6,205 nt of DNA. Source: Erysipelotrichaceae bacterium (GTDB lineage: Bacteria; Bacillota_I; Bacilli_A; Erysipelotrichales; Erysipelotrichaceae). The notes below the pieces were generated by a model. The model made no database searches and was not told where the DNA came from. It saw only the letters and a program-made list of their open reading frames with translations. Location of the stretch: assembly GCA_003446295.1 (NCBI GenBank), contig DMBB01000065.1:1-6205 (forward strand). The letters are read 5' to 3'. Made by a program: the position numbers and the translations under genes. Every line of letters begins with the position of its first letter. The first letter of the stretch is position 1. Of the stretch, positions 1 through 5,448 are shown piece by piece.

Positions 1-1452
1 CAGGCAAGAGGCGCTCTCTTGAAAGAAGAAGCTGTCGATATTATGAAGCAGCTTGTTTCGGCGATCTCCGAAGCGCATAAACGCGGCATCATTCACCGTG
101 ACATCAAACCGCAGAACGTGATCGTAAAAGCGGACGGCACGATCAAGGTGCTGGACTTCGGCATTGCCCTTGCCAAAGGCAGCATGCAGCTGACGCAGGC
201 AAACAATGTCATGGGTTCGGTGCATTATCTCGCCCCGGAACTTGCAAGAGGCGAATCAGCGTCAGTCCAGTCCGATATTTACGCACTTGGCATCGTTCTG
301 TTTGAAATGCTGACCGGAGATGTCCCGTTCAAAGCAGATTCTGCTGTACAGGTAGCTTTGATGCATATGAGAAACGAGATGCCCAGTGTCAGGGTATTCA
401 ATCCGACGCTGCCGCAGTCTGTGGAAAACATCGTCATACGCGCAACAGCCAAAGACCGTACACAGAGATATGCATCATGCAACGAGATGCTGGATGATCT
501 CAAGACATGTCTGAGACCTGAGCGTCTGAATGAACCAAAGCTTGTGCTTACAGCAACGGAGCAGACCAAAAAACTGACCGACACAGCGAAAGCACACAGT
601 GAAAAGAACAGCAAGCCCGTCAAAAAGCATACGGAAAAGAAAAAGGAACCCGTCAGGGAATACAAGCGGGTATCAGACCCCGCAATTCAGCGCAAACCGC
701 GAACGAATAAATTTATGATGGGACTGCTGATCTTCCTTCTGGCACTGCTGACAGTCTCAGGCATCTATTACGCACTGAATGTCAGCGGCATCCTGACGCC
801 GGAGCCGACAACAGTAGAAGTTCCCAACCTTGTCAACATGACATTGATGGAAGCGGAAGAAGCCTGCAAGGAAGCAGAGCTTGTACTGGATACCGCAAAC
901 GTCACCTATGAGCTGACTGACTTCACCGATAAAGGAAAGATCGTCAAAGCCAGTCCCGATACGGGTGAAGAGGTCGAGAAGGGCTCCAGGATCACGGTAA
1001 CTGTTTCCAGCGGGATCGGCATTACGGTGAAAGACTATGCAGGCTGGTCACTGACAGAAGCGATGGATGATCTGTCCCAGTACAGCCGCATGAATGTGCT
1101 GACGGACCATGAAGACAGCGAAACAGTCGATCCGGGCGTCGTCATCCGTCAGGAGCTTCTGGAACCGGACACAAAATTCAATCCTGAGAATACATATGAG
1201 ATCCGGCTGATCTATTCCTCATATCCTGAGATCACGATCCCTGCAGATATTTACGGCATGGAGATCACAGAAGCTGTGAGATACCTGGAATCACTCGGCG
1301 CAAAAGTCCTGACAAGCAACCTGGATCCTTCCAGCCTCAGCGAAGCCGAGCAGGAAGCACTGAGCTACGGAACCGTGATCAGAAGCGATCCTGAAACAGG
1401 AACGGATTATACGCAGGAAGAAAGCAATTATGTCATTTTGTACTACTATTGA
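1..1452 (+). CDS. prkC: PASTA-domain Ser/Thr protein kinase (5' truncated by window)
   Basis: Membrane Hanks-type kinase that senses peptidoglycan fragments or lipid II and phosphorylates proteins in growth, division and ribosome assembly. The frame is open from base 1, so the TTG at 19 is not the true start; the N-lobe with its Gly-rich loop and ATP-binding Lys (roughly 95-100 residues) lies outside the window. Numbering from base 1, 483 residues are visible: catalytic loop HRDIKPQN at 32-39, DFG at 52-54, activation segment ending in APE at 78-80, and the αF Asp in SDIYALG. A Lys-rich juxtamembrane linker covers about 180-237, one membrane helix about 238-259, and three extracellular PASTA repeats about 272-338, 339-407 and 408-483. 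The first PASTA begins VEVPNL and ends TVSSG; the other two are more divergent. All visible catalytic residues are intact. It heads an operon with rsgA, rpe and thiN; a PP2C phosphatase gene is expected just upstream. Symbols pknB and stkP are also used for this family. Confidence 0.95.
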   Translation, partial: QARGALLKEEAVDIMKQLVSAISEAHKRGIIHRDIKPQNVIVKADGTIKVLDFGIALAKGSMQLTQANNVMGSVHYLAPELARGESASVQSDIYALGIVLFEMLTGDVPFKADSAVQVALMHMRNEMPSVRVFNPTLPQSVENIVIRATAKDRTQRYASCNEMLDDLKTCLRPERLNEPKLVLTATEQTKKLTDTAKAHSEKNSKPVKKHTEKKKEPVREYKRVSDPAIQRKPRTNKFMMGLLIFLLALLTVSGIYYALNVSGILTPEPTTVEVPNLVNMTLMEAEEACKEAELVLDTANVTYELTDFTDKGKIVKASPDTGEEVEKGSRITVTVSSGIGITVKDYAGWSLTEAMDDLSQYSRMNVLTDHEDSETVDPGVVIRQELLEPDTKFNPENTYEIRLIYSSYPEITIPADIYGMEITEAVRYLESLGAKVLTSNLDPSSLSEAEQEALSYGTVIRSDPETGTDYTQEESNYVILYYY

Positions 1453-1464
1453 TCGGAGCGCGGA

Positions 1465-2328
1465 ATGATTGCAAGAATCGTTAAGATCGTATCAAAACAT
1501 TATCAGCTTCTGCAGGAGGACGGCTCCCGGAATGACGCGATCGTCATGGGCAAGGTACGTCTGCAGATGACGCCCTGCACCGGAGACATGGTGGAAGCAG
1601 ATCTGATCAACGGACAGTATGTGATCCAGAAAATACTGCCCAGGAAGAATCATCTGATCCGTCCGTTCGTTGCCAATGTCGATCAGGCACTGATCGTCAT
1701 GAGCGTCAAGGATCCGGATTTTTCTGCTGTGCTGGTAGACAGACTGTGTTTCCTGATCGTCAACGCAGGAATTACACCGTTATTATGCGTGACCAAGACG
1801 GATCTTGGCATCAGCGAAGAAACGGAAGCCAGAATCAGAGAATATGAAAACGGCCCGATGCAGGTGATCAGGACTTCAAAAGAAACACTTGATCCTTCTC
1901 TTGCGGATATCCTGAAGGGAAAGGTGACGGTCCTGACAGGCCAGTCCGGCGCCGGGAAATCAACGCTGCTCAATACGCTGGAACCGACATTCCATCTGGA
2001 AACACAGGAGATCTCCAAAGCTCTTGGCAGGGGCAAGCATACGACCAGGCATAATGAGCTGCATCCGGTTGCCGGAGGACTCGTATGTGATACGCCGGGA
2101 TTCAGTTCGCTGGACTTCTCAAAAATGAGCGTTACCGATCTGGCGGAATCCGTCCGTGAATTCGAACCGTATCTGGGCAGATGCAGGTTCAATGACTGCG
2201 TCCACCAGAATGAACCGGGATGTGCTGTCAAGCATGCCGTAGAAGAGGGCGTCATTCCGCAGACGAGATACGATAACTACCTGATGGTCCTGAAAATGAT
2301 TCAGGAAAGAAAGGAAAAATACATATGA
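1465..2328 (+). CDS. rsgA: Ribosome small-subunit-dependent GTPase A
   Basis: Circularly permuted GTPase that binds the 30S subunit during late maturation and hydrolyses GTP when stimulated by it; cytoplasmic. The 287 residues match the usual 290-350. An N-terminal OB-fold (about 1-65) precedes a permuted G domain in the expected order: G4 TKTD at 110-113, G1/P-loop GQSGAGKST at 159-167, G2 HTTRH at 192-196, G3 DTPG at 209-212. The C-terminal zinc site follows the family pattern with C240, C245, H247 and C253. The ATG at 1465 has GGAG at 1455-1458 just before it and lies 12 nt after the kinase stop. Its stop overlaps the rpe start as ATGA. In Bacillus subtilis the homologue (CpgA/YloQ) is phosphorylated by the adjacent kinase PrkC, so the same link is plausible here but is inference. 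Confidence 0.97.
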   Translation: MIARIVKIVSKHYQLLQEDGSRNDAIVMGKVRLQMTPCTGDMVEADLINGQYVIQKILPRKNHLIRPFVANVDQALIVMSVKDPDFSAVLVDRLCFLIVNAGITPLLCVTKTDLGISEETEARIREYENGPMQVIRTSKETLDPSLADILKGKVTVLTGQSGAGKSTLLNTLEPTFHLETQEISKALGRGKHTTRHNELHPVAGGLVCDTPGFSSLDFSKMSVTDLAESVREFEPYLGRCRFNDCVHQNEPGCAVKHAVEEGVIPQTRYDNYLMVLKMIQERKEKYI

Positions 2329-2969
2329 TCATATCACCTTCAGTATTGTCACTTGATTACAGCCGCATGGCTGAACAGATGAAAGAACTGAATGAATCCG
2401 GTGCTGAATGGATCCATTTCGATGTCATGGACGGACACTTTGTACCGAATCTGACATTCGGTCCGGATCTGCTCAAAGCATTCCGCAAAATGAGCAGTCT
2501 CGTACTTGACGTTCATCTGATGGTCACTGATCCGGTATTCTTTTCAGATGTATTCCTGAAAGCAGGCGCAGACGTCATTACGTTCCATTATGAAGCGCTG
2601 AGAAGCCCGGAAGAGATCAGAATGCTGGCAAAGCATATCCGTGAGTCAGGGGCCATGGCGGGAATCTCCGTAAAGCCCGGCACGGACGTCGGTGTGCTGT
2701 ATCCGTATCTCGAAGACTTTGACCTGTTCCTGATCATGTCTGTTGAGCCCGGCTTCGGAGGACAGAGCTTCATGATGTCAGCAGTCGATAAGGTCGCTGC
2801 ACTCAGGAAAAAGCTGGATGAAGCAGGACTGAACGCACATATCGAAGTAGACGGCGGGATCAACGCTGAGACAGGAAAACTTGTCAAGGATGCAGGAGCT
2901 GATGTGCTTGTAGCCGGTTCCTATGTGTTCAAAAACAATATCAAAGAGGCGGTGAGCTCACTTGGCTGA
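2325..2969 (+). CDS. rpe: Ribulose-phosphate 3-epimerase
   Basis: Interconverts D-ribulose 5-phosphate and D-xylulose 5-phosphate in the non-oxidative pentose phosphate pathway; a cytoplasmic metal-dependent TIM barrel. The 214 residues are close to the family norm of about 215-225. Visible signatures are the N-terminal ISPSVLSLD strand with Ser7, HFDVMDGHFVPN carrying metal ligand H31 and catalytic D33, LDVHLMV with H64, the phosphate-loop segment MSVEPGFGGQ (138-147), and EVDGGIN with metal/catalytic D176, followed by VAGSYVF. All ligands are present, so the enzyme should be active. The ATG overlaps the rsgA stop by 4 nt (ATGA), indicating translational coupling; an AAGG-type ribosome site lies at about 2311-2314 inside rsgA. 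The 3' end overlaps the thiN start by 8 nt. Confidence 0.97.
   Translation: MIISPSVLSLDYSRMAEQMKELNESGAEWIHFDVMDGHFVPNLTFGPDLLKAFRKMSSLVLDVHLMVTDPVFFSDVFLKAGADVITFHYEALRSPEEIRMLAKHIRESGAMAGISVKPGTDVGVLYPYLEDFDLFLIMSVEPGFGGQSFMMSAVDKVAALRKKLDEAGLNAHIEVDGGINAETGKLVKDAGADVLVAGSYVFKNNIKEAVSSLG
2943..2956 (+). promoter_or_regulatory. Ribosome binding site deciding the TTG start of thiN
   Basis: The stretch AAAGAGGCGGTGAG inside the end of rpe resembles the full anti-Shine-Dalgarno complement AGAAAGGAGGTGAT, with a C interrupting the G-run. It ends 5 nt before the TTG at 2962. A TGA in the thiN frame at 2953-2955 rules out any start further upstream, and the next ATG in frame (3073) would delete the VDRGA motif, so TTG 2962 is the best start. 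Confidence 0.6.
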
Positions 2970-3582
2970 ATGCATTGCCTGCCTGACGCTGACTGACCGG
3001 ATACCGGATGATCCATGTGATCTGATCGGGGTGGACAGAGGCGCACTGGTCCTTGCAGAAAACGGCAGACGCATGAAGCTGTCTGTCGGTGACTTTGATT
3101 CCGTTGATGAAAAGGATCTCTCACTGATCGCGGAATACAGTGATGAAATGATCAGGCTGAATCCTGTCAAAGATGATTCTGATTCTGAATCTGCGATACG
3201 TCTGCTCATCAGCAGGGGATATGACAGGATCACGCTGCTTGGCGGATTGGGAGGCAGACTGGACCATGAGCTCGTCAACCTGAAGCTGGCAGAAGAATTT
3301 GCCGGCAGGATCTGGCTGAAGAACGAGCAGAACCTGATCACTGTCCTGAACGAAGGAAATTATGAGATCGATCCTGCGGGTTATCGCTATATTTCGTTCT
3401 TTGCCGTAATGCCTTCCGTCATCACGCTGGAACAAATGAAATATCCGCTCAATGAGCGGATGCTGTATCCCGGTGACCTGTATGCATTATCCAATGAGAT
3501 CACCGGAAATAAAGGAATCGTCCGCATATCTTCAGGAAAGGTCCTGATGATACAGTCGGACGACAGACAATCAGAAAAATAA
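2962..3582 (+). CDS. thiN: Thiamine pyrophosphokinase
   Basis: Transfers pyrophosphate from ATP to thiamine to give thiamine pyrophosphate, the cofactor of transketolase and of 2-oxo-acid dehydrogenases; cytoplasmic, acting on salvaged thiamine. The 206 residues match the single-domain bacterial family. Motifs in order: GVDRGA at 23-28, VGDFDS at 42-47 (acidic metal/ATP site), KDDSDSE at 70-76 (the family's KDxTDxE with Ser for Thr), GGLGGRLDH at 94-102, and SNE at 177-179 in the C-terminal thiamine-binding β-sandwich. It starts with TTG, overlapping rpe by 8 nt, and the TAA stop at 3580-3582 abuts a terminator hairpin, so it is the last gene of the operon. The pairing with rpe is conserved in Bacillota; Rpe's product feeds TPP-dependent transketolase, though position alone does not prove a functional link. 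Confidence 0.95.
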   Translation: MAECIACLTLTDRIPDDPCDLIGVDRGALVLAENGRRMKLSVGDFDSVDEKDLSLIAEYSDEMIRLNPVKDDSDSESAIRLLISRGYDRITLLGGLGGRLDHELVNLKLAEEFAGRIWLKNEQNLITVLNEGNYEIDPAGYRYISFFAVMPSVITLEQMKYPLNERMLYPGDLYALSNEITGNKGIVRISSGKVLMIQSDDRQSEK

Positions 3583-3609
3583 AAAGAACTTCCTTGAAGT
3601 TCCTTTTTA
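3581..3609. terminator. Bidirectional intrinsic terminator between thiN and rpmB
   Basis: A perfect 7-bp stem, GAACTTC (3586-3592) and GAAGTTC (3596-3602), closes a 3-nt loop CTT. On the + strand it is followed by CTTTTT (3603-3608); on the - strand the stem is followed by TTTTTATTTTT, read from 3585 down to 3575. It can therefore stop transcription from both sides. The thiN stop codon (3580-3582) overlaps its left base and the rpmB stop codon (3607-3609) its right base. The stem is AT-rich with only two G-C pairs, but the A-run and T-run can pair to lengthen it. Confidence 0.8.
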
Positions 3610-3837
3610 TTCTGCAGAAGGAGCAGCTTCCTTTTCTGCAGCCGGCTTAGCTTTAGCGCCTGCTTTGAGTGTCTTCATCGCGCGGGCTGAAACACGAAGT
3701 GTTGTAGGCTTGCCGTCAACGATCACATGAACTTTCTGCAGGTTAACGTTCCACTTGCGGCGTGTAGCGCGCAGGGAGTGGGAACGGTTGTTTCCCGACA
3801 TCGCTTTTTTACCGGATACGGCACAAACTTTGGACAT
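3607..3837 (-). CDS. rpmB: 50S ribosomal protein L28 (bL28)
   Basis: Structural protein of the large ribosomal subunit. The 76-residue product carries the L28 signature: an N-terminal MSKVCAVSGKKAMSGNNRSH segment, then a Trp-containing basic stretch RKWNVNLQKV (27-36), DGKP at 41-44, and VSARAMKTLK (49-58). Only one Cys remains in the N-terminal region (C5), so this is not a Cys4 zinc-binding L28. The core matches Bacillus L28 (about 62 residues); the last 16 or so residues (KAKPAAEKEAAPSAE) are an Ala/Lys/Glu-rich extension. The ATG is preceded by a textbook AAGGAGG (complement of 3845-3851) with 7 nt spacing. It is a monocistronic gene, convergent with thiN and divergent from ftsA. Confidence 0.97.
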   Translation of the reverse strand: MSKVCAVSGKKAMSGNNRSHSLRATRRKWNVNLQKVHVIVDGKPTTLRVSARAMKTLKAGAKAKPAAEKEAAPSAE

Positions 3838-3869
3838 ACCATAACCTCCTTACATAACAATGCCTACTT

Positions 3870-3898
3870 AGATTAGCACGGAAAAAACGTAAATGCAA
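3870..3898 (-). promoter_or_regulatory. Predicted sigma-A promoter of rpmB
   Basis: Reading the minus strand, TTGCAT (3898-3893) and TAATCT (3875-3870) are separated by exactly 17 nt; they match the TTGACA and TATAAT consensus in 4 of 6 positions each. The spacer is T-rich. Transcription would begin near 3863, giving a leader of about 26 nt that contains the AAGGAGG site, too short for a structured autoregulatory leader. Confidence 0.6.
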
Positions 3899-4111
3899 CA
3901 AAAAGTGTTTGATCATGCGCTGAATCTGCATCTGCTGCAAAAAGGCGGTCCGCCCGGTAAAGTGCATATAAACGATCTCATAGAACAGGTTATAACAATG
4001 ATCAGGAAAAATACATAGCACGCTGTGAGACAGCATGGATCGCATGATGTAACCGTATGTATCCGCAGCATTCATAACCGCTGAAAAAGAAAGGTATCTG
4101 CTGGAAATCTC
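3899..4111. other. Intergenic stretch without a convincing gene
   Basis: Between the two divergent promoters no gene has both a plausible start and a ribosome site. The + strand holds a 41-codon open frame from ATG 3893 to TAG 4016-4018 (begins MQQKVFDHALN, ends VITMIRKNT), without a clear Shine-Dalgarno site and with its ATG inside the rpmB -35 box. A second + frame is open from 4053 to the TAA at 4140-4142 (contains AEKERYLLEISLEDF) but has no upstream start codon. Both read like ordinary soluble protein, so they could be remnants of one frameshifted gene, or chance. A weak hairpin GCTGT-GAG-ACAGC lies at 4022-4034 without a T-run. No known ncRNA or riboswitch was recognised. Confidence 0.4.
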
Positions 4112-4140
4112 TTTAGAAGATTTTGTGAATGTGATAGAAT
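4112..4140 (+). promoter_or_regulatory. Predicted sigma-A promoter of ftsA-ftsZ
   Basis: TTTAGA (4112-4117) and TAGAAT (4135-4140) are 17 nt apart, matching the consensus hexamers in 4 and 5 of 6 positions. TGA directly before the -10 box forms an extended -10 element (TGn). Transcription would start near 4147, giving a leader of about 24 nt to the GTG of ftsA. It is the only strong candidate in the intergenic stretch for driving the division genes. Confidence 0.65.
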
Positions 4141-4170
4141 AATTTTGTTTAATCGGAAGGAGTTCAGACG

Positions 4171-5436
4171 GTGAGCGATAAGCAGATATTTGCAGCATTA
4201 GAAGCTGTTGATCATGAAGTACGTCTGATTGTGGGCGAATTCTTCAATACGCGCTTTAATATTATTAAAGTTGAGCGCACCCCGATCGAAGGGTTTACGG
4301 GCGGAGTCATTACAGATCCGGAAGCTGTCGTCAAAGGAATCAGAACTGCTGCGCACGATGCAGCAAAGATGATCGGTGCCGACATTGAGAAAGTGATCGT
4401 TGCAATGCCTTCATTCGGAATGAAGAGATATTCCGTGAAGTCAACGGTTCCCGTAACAGGTATCGATGGGGCGGTAACAGTTGAAGACATCCGCGAAGCA
4501 GTCAGAAAAGCACAGTCAATTAATATCGGAAAAGACCTCGCACTGATTCAGACCGTCTGTGTCAAATACACTGTGAACGGAATCACTTCAAGGCGTATTC
4601 CGACCGGTGAAAAGGCGAATGCGCTGACAGTTGATATTGACCTGCTGTGTGCAGACAGACAGCTGTCATTTGATATAGTCACATGTGTTGAACAGGCGGG
4701 ACTGCAGGTTATCGATATTTTCCCTGATGTATTTGCAGTAGCAAAAGAAGCTGCTCTGTTCGAACAGGCAGTTGATCAGAACGTGATCGTTCTGAAGATG
4801 GAAAGAAGCTCCACGACACTGGGCCTTCTCAGCAAGGGCAGGCTGACTACCTGCATCGTTGAGCCCCAGGGTGTCGGAACGATCGGCAGGGCGGTCCAGG
4901 AGAAATACGGACTCAATAGTGACGTCTGTGCCGAACTTGTCAAATACAGTGCGAGATTGAATGAAAAAGTCAATTCAACGAATCCTGTCTACATCTGGGC
5001 AGATGCTGATGGCGGAACGCAGAAAATCAATGAGCAGCAGCTCTGTGACTGCATACGCGGAAATGTTGAAAAATGGCTTAATGACATACAAAAACTGTGT
5101 CAGCCAATCTTGCAAGCAGGGCCGACTGCTGTTATTATAACTGGAGAAGGCGGCGAAATGCAGGGTCTGAAAGACCTGCTGCAGAAGAAGCTGGGCTGCG
5201 AAGTCCGCAATTACATTCCTGACACACTTGGTGGAAGGAACGCCGGTCTTACAGCGTGCCTTGGCCTGTTCTATGCTTTTAAGGACAAACAGCCGATTAC
5301 CGGCTTCACAGAAAACAGCCTTGATATGGATGCATTCATGGATGCAGTCAGTTACAGAGGCAGAGAAACAACAGGTAATCCTGAAGACACGATAACTAAA
5401 AAGCTGAAGGGTATTCTCTTCGACGGGAAAAAGTAG
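4171..5436 (+). CDS. ftsA: Divergent FtsA-like cell division protein
   Basis: FtsA is an actin-like ATPase that anchors FtsZ filaments to the membrane and recruits later division proteins. This 421-residue protein (usual 400-440) has the FtsA layout: a central SHS2/1C subdomain at about 76-165 followed by the typical CVEQAGLQVIDI segment (172-183), and a C-terminal basic amphipathic helix (about 406-421, ITKKLKGILF) of the kind used for membrane attachment. The ATP-binding motifs are eroded. Phosphate-1 (normally DxGT) reads LEAVDHEV at 10-17; phosphate-2 (normally DxGGGTT) reads KMERSSTT at 209-216; only the adenosine motif survives, as ITGEGGEM at 323-330. The start is GTG, chosen because AAGGAG (4157-4162) sits 8 nt upstream and later ATGs would remove subdomain 1A. 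ftsZ follows after 12 nt. The neighbour and the SHS2 region make the identity firm; ATPase activity is doubtful. Confidence 0.88.
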   Translation: MSDKQIFAALEAVDHEVRLIVGEFFNTRFNIIKVERTPIEGFTGGVITDPEAVVKGIRTAAHDAAKMIGADIEKVIVAMPSFGMKRYSVKSTVPVTGIDGAVTVEDIREAVRKAQSINIGKDLALIQTVCVKYTVNGITSRRIPTGEKANALTVDIDLLCADRQLSFDIVTCVEQAGLQVIDIFPDVFAVAKEAALFEQAVDQNVIVLKMERSSTTLGLLSKGRLTTCIVEPQGVGTIGRAVQEKYGLNSDVCAELVKYSARLNEKVNSTNPVYIWADADGGTQKINEQQLCDCIRGNVEKWLNDIQKLCQPILQAGPTAVIITGEGGEMQGLKDLLQKKLGCEVRNYIPDTLGGRNAGLTACLGLFYAFKDKQPITGFTENSLDMDAFMDAVSYRGRETTGNPEDTITKKLKGILFDGKK

Positions 5437-5448
5437 AGAGGAAAAAGT

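Noticed and set aside
19..60. TTG at position 19 as the start of the kinase gene
   Set aside because: The frame is open back to base 1 and the encoded residues before it (QARGAL) fit the kinase C-lobe; starting here would leave no N-lobe.
1683..2255. 190-codon minus-strand open frame opposite rsgA
   Set aside because: It is fully antisense to the RsgA G domain and zinc site; the translation is Ser/Pro/Thr-rich and unlike any family I recognise.
3937..3955. GC-rich near-palindrome GGCGGTCCGCC as an operator or terminator
   Set aside because: The arms leave only 1 nt or give a 3-bp stem, no T-run follows, and it lies inside the 41-codon open frame, so the symmetry is likely chance.
3911..4048. 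8-bp inverted repeat ATCATGCG (3912-3919) and CGCATGAT (4041-4048) as element ends or attachment sites
   Set aside because: It is short, separated by about 120 bp, without target-site duplication or any transposase or integrase; an 8-bp match at this distance is expected by chance.
3809..4198. 129-codon minus-strand open frame overlapping rpmB start and ftsA start
   Set aside because: It runs through the rpmB promoter, ribosome site and first codons and through the ftsA promoter; its product is rich in His, Phe, Arg and Cys with no family resemblance. It is a shadow frame.
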